NCBI GenBank assembly: GCA_900770835.1
Contig: CAAGLQ010000012.1
Location: 1-15,292, forward strand
Reading direction: 5' to 3'
Length of the DNA: 15,292 bases
Origin: an uncultured Parabacteroides sp.
Lineage (GTDB): Bacteria; Bacteroidota; Bacteroidia; Bacteroidales; Tannerellaceae
Positions 1 through 7,376 of this stretch are shown here, in pieces. Below the pieces are notes generated by a model. It saw only the letters and a program-made list of their open reading frames with translations. It had not been told where the DNA came from and searched no databases. Within the stretch, counting starts at the first letter, position 1; the number at the start of each line of letters is the position of its first letter. A program made the position numbers and the translations under genes.

Positions 1-69
1 CAGCGTGGTGAGCGTCCTCGCCGTGAGAGAGGTGATCGTCCCGAACGTCGCAGAGAGCCGAGAGAGTAA
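1..69 (+). CDS. C-terminal end of an Arg-rich protein (partial)
   Basis: The first 22 codons are open in frame 1 and end in TAA at 67-69. They encode a tail made almost only of Arg, Glu, Gly, Pro and Asp (RGERPRRER, then GDRPERRREPRE). Such basic, low-complexity tails are common on RNA-binding proteins, for example DEAD-box helicases of Bacteroidetes, but nothing here identifies the protein. In many bacteria pyrH precedes frr, yet UMP kinase normally has no such tail. The gene ends 50 bases before frr and runs in the same direction. That the segment is coding is inferred from the open frame, the compositional bias and the clean stop before frr. Confidence 0.55.
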   Translation, partial: QRGERPRRERGDRPERRREPRE

Positions 70-77
70 TCTCTCTC
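60..77 (+). repeat. Short hairpin overlapping the stop of the upstream gene
   Basis: GAGAGAG (60-66) pairs with CTCTCTC (71-77) around a 4-nt loop that contains part of the TAA stop. No T-tract follows, so it is not a standard intrinsic terminator. It may protect the 3' end of the upstream message, or it may be chance in a purine-rich coding tail. Confidence 0.35.
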
Positions 78-102
78 CTCTCTTATGAGTAGGAAATTAA
101 TC

Positions 103-117
103 AACTAAAATTTAGTT
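103..117 (+). repeat. Palindrome just upstream of the frr start
   Basis: AACTAAA (103-109) and TTTAGTT (111-117) form a perfect inverted repeat around one A. It ends two bases before the frr ATG, where a ribosome would bind. As RNA it could only make a weak A/U helix with almost no loop, so a DNA operator is as likely as a translational element. No function is known. Confidence 0.4.
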
Positions 118-119
118 CT

Positions 120-683
120 ATGATTGATACAAAGCAAATCATCCAGGCTGGCGAAGAGAAGATGACATTCGCCATTGATTATTTAGACGAGCAACTGTCT
201 CGCATCCGGGCAGGCAAAGCCAACCCAAAGATCTTGGATTGTGTCAAGGTAATGTACTATGGTGCGCCGGTGCCTCTTTCCAATGTGGCGACAGTGACTG
301 TGCCCGATGCCCGCACGATCATGATTACTCCTTGGGAGAAAAAGATCATCCGCGACATCGAGAAGGCGATCTTAGATTCTCCAGTAGGTATCACACCGGA
401 AAACAATGGAGAGGTGATTCGTTTGGGTATCCCGCCGTTGACCGAGGAGCGCCGCAAGCAGTTGGCCAAGCAATGCAAAGGCGAAGCGGAAAGCGCTAAG
501 GTCAGCATTCGTAACGCCCGCCGTGACGCAATTGAGGCTTTGAAAAAGAGCGTCAAGAACGATGGTGTGCCCGAGGATGTTGAGAAAGACGCTGAAGCGA
601 CCATGCAGAAGATCCACGACAAATATATCAAGAAGGTGGACGAACTGTATGCTGCCAAGGAGAAAGAAATCATGACGGTCTGA
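120..683 (+). CDS. frr: Ribosome recycling factor (RRF)
   Basis: RRF works in the cytoplasm with EF-G to split the post-termination ribosome into subunits so that it can be reused; it is normally essential. The 187-residue product has the usual family length (about 185) and lines up along its whole length. Conserved segments are RIRAGKANPKILD near residues 28-40, the DARTIMITPWEK strand near 63-74, and PPLTEERRKQLAKQ in the long C-terminal helical bundle near 105-118. The ATG at 120 gives the canonical short N-terminus before the first helix. No strong Shine-Dalgarno sequence is visible, as is normal in Bacteroidetes. rsgA follows after 10 bases on the same strand, so the two are probably co-transcribed. 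Confidence 0.97.
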   Translation: MIDTKQIIQAGEEKMTFAIDYLDEQLSRIRAGKANPKILDCVKVMYYGAPVPLSNVATVTVPDARTIMITPWEKKIIRDIEKAILDSPVGITPENNGEVIRLGIPPLTEERRKQLAKQCKGEAESAKVSIRNARRDAIEALKKSVKNDGVPEDVEKDAEATMQKIHDKYIKKVDELYAAKEKEIMTV

Positions 684-693
684 TCCGGACAGC

Positions 694-1626
694 ATGGAAG
701 GACTTGTCATTAAGAATACAGGTAGTTGGTACACCGTCCGCACGGACGATGGACGTGACATCGAAAGTAAGATCAAGGGCAATTTCCGACTAAAAGAGAT
801 CAAAAGCACCAACCCGGTCGCCGTAGGCGATCGGGTGGTTATTGATATCAATACCGAGGGAACTGCTTTCATCTCTGCCATCGAGCCCCGTAAGAACTAC
901 ATCATCCGACGCGCCTCCAACCTTTCCAAGCAGGCGCATATCATCGCCGCCAACCTCGACCAGGCAATGCTGATCGTGACGATCAATTACCCCATCACTA
1001 CCCCGGTCTTTATCGATCGTTTTTTAGCGACCGCTGAGGCTTATCGGGTTCCTGTCAAATTAGTATTCAATAAGATCGACCGTTATTTGCCCGAAGATGT
1101 AATGCAGATGGAGGCATGGATCGAGCTTTACAGCGCGATTGGTTATCCCTGTGCCAAACTTTGCGCCAAAAGTGGAGAGGGATTGGAGGAGATCCGCAAG
1201 GATCTGAAAAACCGCATCACCTTGCTATCCGGCCACTCCGGAGTGGGTAAATCAACCCTGATCAATCAATTGGTACCCGGTGTTAATCTGCGCACCGGCG
1301 ACATCTCGGAATATCATAATAAAGGTATGCACACAACTACCTTCTCGGAGATGATCCCTTTGCCCGACGGAGGCTATTTGATCGACACTCCGGGCATCAA
1401 AGGGTTTGGTACGATCGAGATGGAAGACACCGAGATCTCACATTACTTCCCGGAGATCTTTAAGCACTCCGCCGAATGCCGATTCAACAACTGCACCCAC
1501 CGCCATGAACCGGGATGTGCTGTCTTAGAGGCAATCCAGAAGGGAGTAATCAGCGAGTCCCGCTACAAGAGTTATCTCAATATCTTGGAGGATCGCACGG
1601 AGAGCAAATATCGAGAGGATTATTAA
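694..1626 (+). CDS. rsgA: Small-subunit maturation GTPase RsgA (YjeQ)
   Basis: RsgA is a circularly permuted GTPase that tests and releases factors during late 30S subunit assembly. The 310-residue product shows the family order: an N-terminal OB fold (about 1-70), then the permuted GTPase motifs G4 (NKID, 126-129), G1/P-loop (GHSGVGKST, 180-188), G2 (HTTT near 213-216) and G3 (DTPG, 231-234). A C-terminal zinc-binding knuckle follows with C262, C267, H269 and C275. All key residues are present and the length is typical. The start lies 10 bases after frr, giving a translation-related gene pair. Its stop overlaps the stop region of the convergent dgt gene by 4 bases, so there is no separate terminator between them. 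Confidence 0.97.
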   Translation: MEGLVIKNTGSWYTVRTDDGRDIESKIKGNFRLKEIKSTNPVAVGDRVVIDINTEGTAFISAIEPRKNYIIRRASNLSKQAHIIAANLDQAMLIVTINYPITTPVFIDRFLATAEAYRVPVKLVFNKIDRYLPEDVMQMEAWIELYSAIGYPCAKLCAKSGEGLEEIRKDLKNRITLLSGHSGVGKSTLINQLVPGVNLRTGDISEYHNKGMHTTTFSEMIPLPDGGYLIDTPGIKGFGTIEMEDTEISHYFPEIFKHSAECRFNNCTHRHEPGCAVLEAIQKGVISESRYKSYLNILEDRTESKYREDY

Positions 1627-2948
1627 ACTGCCGGCAGGCTCATCCCAGTAATCTTGCGGTAGAGATCGAGCGCATAGACATCCGTCATTCCAGAGATATA
1701 ATCCAGCACACATTGGATCTTGCCATATGTGGTAGGAGCCTGCGTATCATACTGCTCTGGAATACGCTGCAACAACAATTTGCTATAAGCATGAGCCTGA
1801 TTCATCACCGCCTCCATCAAGACATCAATGAGATGGCTGAAAATGTGATAACCGGCCAACTCCACATCCAGCACCTCTTTCGCCCGATAGATCTTATGGC
1901 AAGCGGTTGCAGAACAGGTTTGGTAAGCCTGTTTGGCATGAGGCTGGATGCTATCAATCAGCGGTTGGTTATAACTGCCATTCAAGATCGCCTCCTCATT
2001 TTCCAAGAAGACCCGCGAGCACTCTTCCACCAACAAGCCAATGATACAAGAGCGTAGGTAGGCAATGCGCTCGTTGGTATCGTCCACAATGGTCATAGTG
2101 CGCTGGATGTGCGCCAACTTCTCCCCCTCGAAAAAGCCCAACAAGAGGTGGATCGCCTCATCGGTCGTCAGGATATGGAGCTTGCATGCATCCTCGATAT
2201 CCATCACCTGATAGCAAATATCGTCTGCCGCCTCCACCAAATAGACCAACGGATAGCGCAGGTATTTCTCCGGAGCCTCCGGTTGCCGTCCGATGCCCAA
2301 CTCCTCAGCGATCCGCACATAGCTCTCCTCCTCCGACTGGAAGAAACCGAACTTGCCCTTCTTGTCCGCATAGATAGAGGCGTATGGATATTTGATGATG
2401 GATGCCAATGTACTATATGTCAAAGCGAAACCTCCTTTGCGCCGCCCGACGAATTGGTGGGAGAGCAACCGCATAGCATTGGCATTGCCCTCAAAATGAA
2501 CAAAATCTTCCCAACGTCCGCCCTCGTTGCGCACCAATTCCTCTAACTTCCGCCCATTTCCTTCAGAGAAATAGGCCGAGATCGCCCGCTCTCCCGAATG
2601 GCCGAAAGGAGGATTCCCCATGTCGTGCGCCAAGCAAGCAGCAGAGACAATGGAGCCAATCTCCGGAAAGTTAATGCTTCCCGCCGGATATTTCCGCATC
2701 AATTCCCTCGACACATTATTGCCGAGCGAACGCCCTACACAAGAGACCTCTAAGCTATGGGTCAATCGGTTATGCACGAAGATACTGCCCGGAAGCGGAA
2801 AGACCTGCGTCTTGTTCTGCAACCGACGGAAAGGCGACGAGAAAATCAAACGGTCATAATCTCGTTGGAAATCGGTACGCTCATGTTTACGCTCGTGGTA
2901 CGCCTCCAAACCAAAGCGTTTGCCGGATAGAAGTTGGTTCCAATTCAT
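1623..2948 (-). CDS. dgt: Deoxynucleoside triphosphate triphosphohydrolase (dGTPase-like)
   Basis: Enzymes of this HD-domain family cut dNTPs to deoxynucleoside plus triphosphate and help set dNTP pools. From the ATG at 2948 the product has 441 residues. It starts with the typical FGLEAYHERKHERTDFQRDYDRLIFSSPFRRLQNKTQV region (residues 12-49). The metal-binding HD residues are visible as H64 in RLTHS, H108-D109 in CLAHDMGNPPFGHSGE, and an Asp in EAADDICY (242 or 243). The open frame extends upstream to 3047, but the extra 33 residues lack family similarity and run across the promoter, so ATG 2948 is preferred. A -7 box lies about 36 bases upstream. The gene converges on rsgA and diverges from the dead susC locus. 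True substrate preference (dGTP or any dNTP) cannot be read from sequence. Confidence 0.94.
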   Translation of the reverse strand: MNWNQLLSGKRFGLEAYHERKHERTDFQRDYDRLIFSSPFRRLQNKTQVFPLPGSIFVHNRLTHSLEVSCVGRSLGNNVSRELMRKYPAGSINFPEIGSIVSAACLAHDMGNPPFGHSGERAISAYFSEGNGRKLEELVRNEGGRWEDFVHFEGNANAMRLLSHQFVGRRKGGFALTYSTLASIIKYPYASIYADKKGKFGFFQSEEESYVRIAEELGIGRQPEAPEKYLRYPLVYLVEAADDICYQVMDIEDACKLHILTTDEAIHLLLGFFEGEKLAHIQRTMTIVDDTNERIAYLRSCIIGLLVEECSRVFLENEEAILNGSYNQPLIDSIQPHAKQAYQTCSATACHKIYRAKEVLDVELAGYHIFSHLIDVLMEAVMNQAHAYSKLLLQRIPEQYDTQAPTTYGKIQCVLDYISGMTDVYALDLYRKITGMSLPAV

Positions 2949-2983
2949 GGCTCTGACATCTTTTTTAACGGATTCTTCGGCGA

Positions 2984-2991
2984 CAAAGATA
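2984..2991 (-). promoter_or_regulatory. Probable -7 box of the dgt promoter
   Basis: On the - strand this reads TATCTTTG, a full match to the Bacteroidetes -7 consensus TAnnTTTG. It would start transcription roughly 30 bases before the dgt ATG. No TTTG -33 box sits at the usual 19-21 bp upstream, so strength is uncertain. Confidence 0.55.
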
Positions 2992-3035
2992 CGATTCTTT
3001 GGGCATACTTCGCATAGCATCCTGCCAGAAGGAGC

Positions 3036-3063
3036 GTGAAATACCACGACAATGGTATTTCAC
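3036..3063. repeat. Perfect 11-bp inverted repeat in the dgt/susC control region
   Basis: GTGAAATACCA (3036-3046) and TGGTATTTCAC (3053-3063) are exact reverse complements separated by 6 bases. The right arm covers the candidate -33 position of the susC promoter (3058-3061). The left side lies some 45 bases upstream of the dgt -7 box. Size, symmetry and position suit an operator for a dimeric regulator such as a LacI- or GntR-type repressor. No regulator gene is present next to it. As RNA it would also fold into an 11-bp hairpin, but it lies upstream of both predicted start sites. Confidence 0.6.
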
Positions 3064-3088
3064 ACGTTTGGCCGAAATGGTTACTTTG
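3058..3088 (+). promoter_or_regulatory. Possible promoter of the susC/susD remnant
   Basis: TTTC at 3058-3061, a 19-bp gap, then TTACTTTG at 3081-3088 approximate the Bacteroidetes pattern TTTG-N19-TAnnTTTG with one mismatch in each box. It lies about 20 bases before the ATG at 3110. The -33 box is inside the inverted repeat, which would allow direct repression. Confidence 0.45.
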
Positions 3089-3109
3089 TCCCCTCTTAAT
3101 CCATAATTT

Positions 3110-4675
3110 ATGAAGAGATTCATCACACTTATGTTATTGGTGGGCAGCAGCCTACATGCCGAGGGGACACCTCCGGAACTTCATTCGGCTATCTTCCCAA
3201 ACGGGATTGGCCAACAAGAGGGTCACTCCGTAAGTGGTGTCGTGACAGACGCCGCTGGCCCAATTGCAGGAGCCTAAATTGCCGTCAAAGGCAGTTTTAA
3301 TGGAACCGTGTCCGATGCGGAGGGACGCTTCACCCTCAGCGGAGTGAAAACGGGCGATATTTTACAAATCTCCTTTATTGGGTATGTCACCCAAGAGATT
3401 CGCTACCAAGGTCAAAATGAGCTTCAAATCAGCTTGCGGGAGGATTCGCAAGCGTTGGAGGAGGTCGTTGTCGTGGGCTATGGCGTACAGAAGAAGGTCA
3501 ACCTGACCGGATCTGTTTCCTCCGTGAAGGGTGAATCGTTTGAGCGTCGCCCCGTGGTAGATGCCACACAGAGTCTGCAAGGATTAGTGCCTGGATTGAC
3601 CGTCAGCAACAACAATTCCGGACGACCGGGTGCCAGCGGTACGATCACCCTGCGCGGACAAGGTAACCTGTCGAACACCGCCAATCCCTACATCTTGGTG
3701 GATGGCGTGGAGATGAGCTTGGCGGATGTTAATCCGAATGACATTGAGAGCATCTCTGTACTGAAAGATGCCGCTGCCTGTGCGATCTATGGCGCACGAG
3801 CAGCCTACGGTGTGATCTTAGTCACCACCAAAAAGGGCGAAGAGGGAAAGACCCGTATCAACTACCAAGGCACGGTGGGTTGGAGCGCACCGACTGTCTT
3901 GCCGGATATGGTTGATTCCTATCAGTTTGCCCAATACTGGAATGCCGGTGTGGCCAATGCCGACTCGCCCCGTTTGTATAGTGAGGAAAAACTATCCCTT
4001 TTGCTACAATATATCAAAGATCCCTCCAGCATCAACCCTTGGTTTGAGTTGCCAGCGGATGCCAACATGAATCCGGCCTTCGAGAACTCAGAATCGGGAG
4101 TAGGTAATACGGACTATTTTGACCTCCATTATAAAAACTGGGCGTTCAAGCAAAATCACAACATTAGCCTGAGCGGTGGAGGCAAACAGGCACAATACTA
4201 TGTGTCTGGCGGTTATTATGACGAGCAAGGAATCTTGCGCTATGCGGACATTGACTATACCCGCTTCAACTTCGCTGCCAATCTCAACTCGCAGTTGACC
4301 GACTGGCTGAAGCTGAAGGTCAATACCAAGTTTGTCCATTCCGACCAGACCACGCCTTTCGGTGATGGCGGTTTGAGTGAGGGTTTCTATCACTCGTTAG
4401 CCCGCTTCCGGCCTACGGTGGCGACAGTTGATCCCAATGGCCATTTTACGGAGCTGACCATGATCCCCTACTTACAAAGCGGCACCTACACAGACACCCG
4501 CAAGAACCAGCTCAGCTTGACGTTGGGTGCAGACATTCAACCCTTGAAAAACTGGTTCATCTTCGCCGACTATACCTATAAATTACTGAACACGGAATAT
4601 GAAGCGCTCAATGTGGCTCCACAGATCTATGCAGCTGATGGAGTGACCACCTCTTGGGTGTACGTGATGAATTAG
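3110..4675 (+). pseudogene. susC-type TonB-dependent receptor, stop at codon 56 and truncated
   Basis: SusC proteins are outer-membrane TonB-dependent transporters that import glycans or peptides together with a SusD lipoprotein lid. The reading frame from ATG 3110 starts with a signal peptide (about residues 1-17, MKRFITLMLLVGSSLHA). It enters the carboxypeptidase-regulatory-like domain (SVSGVVTDAAGPIAGA) and meets TAA at 3275-3277, codon 56. The same frame continues with the rest of that domain (IAVKG, GTVSDAEGRF), the SusC hallmark EEVVVVGYG (codons 117-125), the plug with RGQGN, PYILVDGVEM, DIESISVLKDAAACAIYGARAAYGVILVTTKKG (to about 245), and the first part of the barrel. It ends at TAG 4675 after 521 codons, about half the usual 1000 or so. 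Directly afterwards the sequence is susD, so the C-terminal half of the barrel is missing. Restart at GTG 3308 could make a product, but without signal peptide or full barrel. Confidence 0.9.
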
Positions 4676-5793
4676 GTGTCTCTCCCGATGGGAAATATAC
4701 CCGTAGCTTAGGGCGTATCTACTTCACTGGAAACATCACGGATGACTATCGCCAACTCTTCCAGACCACAGACCTTTCTAACAACCCGGAAGTACTTTGG
4801 TTTAAGAAATACGATGGGGATCAGGTGGGTGACAGCGTGAATCGCTACTTGAATCAAGGTGGTGGCAGTGTAGGTGTGACCGCCTCTTTGGTAGATGATT
4901 ACTTGACAAGAGAGGGTCGTCCCTTTGTAGGTGAGGCACGTTTGGAGGCCAAGCGCCATTTCGGACAGGAATTGTTACCAGAGGTACGTGATCCTCGTTT
5001 GGCACAGACGGTATGTATGCCTGGGCAGATCTTGCGACCGGATATGGGGCCATACGTTGTTCCACCGTTGATCGGCTCTTCGGCCTACAACCAAAATGTT
5101 ACCGGCTACTCGCTGTTAAAGCATGTACAGATCGACTACACCGGTAGCTTAGACGCAGAGTATAAAGGGGCGACTCCCGCCATCCAATTCCGTTATGCCG
5201 ACCTTTTGCTTTGCTACGCCGAGGCGTTGGCTGAGCTGGATGGAGCAGCCAATGCCAGTGCCATCATCGAGGCATTGCAGCCGTTGCGCGATAGAGAGGG
5301 AATGCCTGCGGTTGATTTCGATCGGGAGTATAACCAAGAGAGCGACTATCCCTTCCGCAACCTGAACAAATATGTACAGGCTGTACGTAGGGAGCGAAGG
5401 GTGGAGACCGCATGCGAAGGCCGACGCTTAATAGACATCCTGCGTTGGGCAGCGGCAGATGAACTGATTGTTGATCAATGGGCAACCGGTGCGCTTTATG
5501 TAGGCAGTGATCTGGAGGATCACCCACAGTATGAGGGAAAATTGGTACACGATCAAGCCTCGGGCAATAACCTCTATCTCTCTGGTCAGCCGGGTGACGC
5601 TTTGCGCTACATCCTCCCCAGCAATCCGGAAGGGTATCCCAATGGATGGCGTTTCGACACGCAGCGAGACTACCTCTTGCCTATCCAGCAACGCATGATC
5701 AACCTGACCGGAAATCTTTGGACGCAGAATCCAGGATGGAAATCAATATATGTAAAAAACATATATAGTAAATGCCGTTTCATACAGGGTTAA
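4654..5793 (+). pseudogene. susD-type lipoprotein, N-terminus lost and joined to susC remnant
   Basis: SusD-family proteins are surface lipoproteins that bind ligand over the SusC barrel. This frame differs from susC's and has no lipoprotein signal peptide. It begins inside the family at DELGVSPDGKYTRSLGRIYF and continues with recognisable SusD features: LFQTTDLSNNPEVLWFKKYDGD, GVTASLVDDYLTREGRPF, DPRLAQTV, then IQFRYADLLLCYAEALAELDG, the helix RERRVETACEGRRLIDILRW, and YLLPIQQRMINLTGNLWTQNPGW near the end. About 379 codons remain of the usual 500-650. SusD proteins commonly stop at or soon after NPGW/NPGY. Here about 17 unrelated codons follow and the stop lies in the loop of a hairpin, so the native end may also be lost. 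The susC/susD junction lies near 4650-4690. Losing the end of susC and the start of susD in one step implies one deletion of roughly 2 kb (inferred from family lengths). Confidence 0.88.
5746..5766. repeat. AT-rich hairpin near the end of the susD remnant
   Basis: ATATATGT (5746-5753) and ACATATAT (5759-5766) are exact reverse complements around five A residues. On the - strand the loop becomes a T-tract that follows the larger hairpin at 5770-5824, which would suit transcription ending after trpB. Confidence 0.5.
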
Positions 5794-5824
5794 ACGTATA
5801 GTAACACCCGATGAAACGGCATTT
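5770..5824. terminator. Bidirectional terminator-like hairpin between susD remnant and trpB
   Basis: AAATGCCGTTTCAT (5770-5783) and ATGAAACGGCATTT (5811-5824) form a perfect 14-bp stem with a 27-nt loop. It lies between two convergent genes. On the + strand it is followed only by TTAG; on the - strand it is followed, after some 10 bases, by a run of T from the adjacent AT hairpin. The loop holds the susD-remnant stop codon. A shared terminator is the simplest reading; the unusually long loop makes it less canonical. Confidence 0.6.
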
Positions 5825-5851
5825 TAGTATGCCTTAAAAGCCCTCTAACAA

Positions 5852-7213
5852 TTAGATCAGCTTCTCCAAGTCTTTCAGATTATTGGCAACCTCCTCGTCT
5901 GTCACCTCATAGTTGGACAAGTCGCCAGCCAAATATTGGTCGTAAGCCGCCATATCAATCAAACCATGACCAGAAAGGTTGAAAAGGATCGTCTTTTGCT
6001 TGCCTTCCAACTTTGCCTGCTCCGCCTCGCGGATCGCCGTGGCAATCGCATGAGAAGACTCCGGTGCCGGGATGATGCCCTCAGCCTGCGCAAAGAGTGT
6101 AGCCGCCTTGAAAGTCTCCAACTGGGGAATATCTACTGCTGTCATCAAGTTGTCTTTCAGCAACTGGCTCACGATAGAACCCGCGCCGTGATAGCGCAAA
6201 CCACCCGCATGGATATTGGCTGGAGCGAAATTATGGCCTAACGTAAACATCGGGATCAACGGCGTATAACCTGCCTCATCACCAAAGTCATACTGGAACT
6301 GGCCACGTGTCAACTTCGGGCAAGAGGCCGGCTCAGCGGCGATGACATGCACATCCTTGCCCTCTGTCAATTTATGACGCAAGAAGGGGAAAGAGAGACC
6401 GGAGAAGTTAGAGCCACCACCGAAGCAAGCGATCACGACATCGGGATACTCTCCCGCCATCTCCATCTGCTTCTCTGCCTCCAAGCCGATCACCGTTTGA
6501 TGCAACATCACGTGGTTCAAGACGCTACCCAACGTATATTTGCAATTCGGTGTCTGCATAGCCAGCTCAACAGCCTCAGAAATCGCTGTACCCAAGCTAC
6601 CTTGGTAGTTCGGATGATCCGTCAAGATCTTGCGGCCAGCCTTCGTACTCATACTGGGCGAAGCGATCACCTGTGCGCCAAAAGTCTGCATAATCGAACG
6701 GCGATAGGGCTTCTGATGATAGCTGACCTTCACCATATAGACCGCCAGTTCCAAGCCAAACGCCTTCGCCGCATAGGATAAAGCGGCACCCCACTGGCCA
6801 GCACCTGTCTCTGTCGTGATATTGGTTACGCCCTCTTGCTTGCAATAGTAAGCCTGCGCCAAGGCAGAGTTCAACTTATGCGAGCCAACCGGGCTGACAC
6901 TCTCATTCTTGAAATAGATATGCGCCGGTGTGTCCAACGCCTTCTCCAAACCGTAAGCGCGTACCAACGGTGTCGGACGCCATACCTTATACAGTTCACG
7001 TACCTCTTCCGGGATTTCAATCCAAGCATCCGTTGTGTTCATCTCTTGATGCGAAACACCTTTAGAGAAGAGCGGATAAAGATCCTCCTCTTTCAGGGGT
7101 TGCTTCGTAGCGGGGTTCAACATAGGCCGTGGTTTGTTCTTCATGTCGGCCACGATGTTATACCAAGCGGTTGGTATGTCTTTCTCTGACAATAAAAATT
7201 TCTTTGTGTCCAT
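5852..7213 (-). CDS. trpB: Tryptophan synthase beta chain, TrpB2 type (PLP-dependent)
   Basis: TrpB joins indole and L-serine to tryptophan using pyridoxal phosphate. The 453-residue length and the N-terminal region with WRPTPLVRAYGLEKAL and IYFKNESVSPVGSHKLNSA mark the TrpB2 subgroup rather than the roughly 400-residue TrpB1 that pairs with TrpA. The PLP-binding lysine is K113 in SHKLNSA, the catalytic Glu is E135 in TETGAGQWG, the phosphate-binding loop is GGGSN (265-269), and SGHG lies at 414-417. All appear intact. ATG 7213 is preferred over the open frame reaching 7276, because the added residues are unlike the family and cover the promoter. No trpA or other trp gene is adjacent. TrpB2 enzymes are thought to salvage free indole or to work without TrpA; which applies here is unknown. 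The gene is convergent with the susD remnant and divergent from the barrel gene at 7377. Confidence 0.93.
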   Translation of the reverse strand: MDTKKFLLSEKDIPTAWYNIVADMKNKPRPMLNPATKQPLKEEDLYPLFSKGVSHQEMNTTDAWIEIPEEVRELYKVWRPTPLVRAYGLEKALDTPAHIYFKNESVSPVGSHKLNSALAQAYYCKQEGVTNITTETGAGQWGAALSYAAKAFGLELAVYMVKVSYHQKPYRRSIMQTFGAQVIASPSMSTKAGRKILTDHPNYQGSLGTAISEAVELAMQTPNCKYTLGSVLNHVMLHQTVIGLEAEKQMEMAGEYPDVVIACFGGGSNFSGLSFPFLRHKLTEGKDVHVIAAEPASCPKLTRGQFQYDFGDEAGYTPLIPMFTLGHNFAPANIHAGGLRYHGAGSIVSQLLKDNLMTAVDIPQLETFKAATLFAQAEGIIPAPESSHAIATAIREAEQAKLEGKQKTILFNLSGHGLIDMAAYDQYLAGDLSNYEVTDEEVANNLKDLEKLI

Positions 7214-7273
7214 GTGTATGTTTTCTTTTACTACTGCTAAGCCTTCTCGCTGTCCATTGTGACAACTTGGCGG

Positions 7274-7304
7274 CAAAGGAACAAATAATATTTCTTTTCT
7301 TCAA
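7274..7304 (-). promoter_or_regulatory. Possible trpB promoter
   Basis: On the - strand, TTGA (7304-7301), 19 bases, then TTCCTTTG (7281-7274) resemble the Bacteroidetes -33/-7 pattern with a mismatch in each box. The leader before ATG 7213 would be about 55 bases. I saw no obvious attenuator or T-box structure in it. Confidence 0.4.
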
Positions 7305-7376
7305 GCTGATTCAACAAAAATAGATACATTCGCGTTGAAAACTCATATTTCAGGTAACTATATAGATCGTCCAAAC

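Noticed and set aside
2949..3047. N-terminal extension of dgt to the upstream ATG at 3047
   Set aside because: The extra 33 residues do not resemble the family and would place the -7 box TATCTTTG inside the coding region.
3308..4675. The susC remnant as an intact gene starting at GTG 3308
   Set aside because: This start falls inside the carboxypeptidase-like domain, would lack a signal peptide, and the barrel is cut in half; the upstream frame clearly holds the true N-terminus.
5264..5691. Overlapping antisense open frames in the susD remnant
   Set aside because: They are shadows of the susD coding frame; no conserved motifs or start context.
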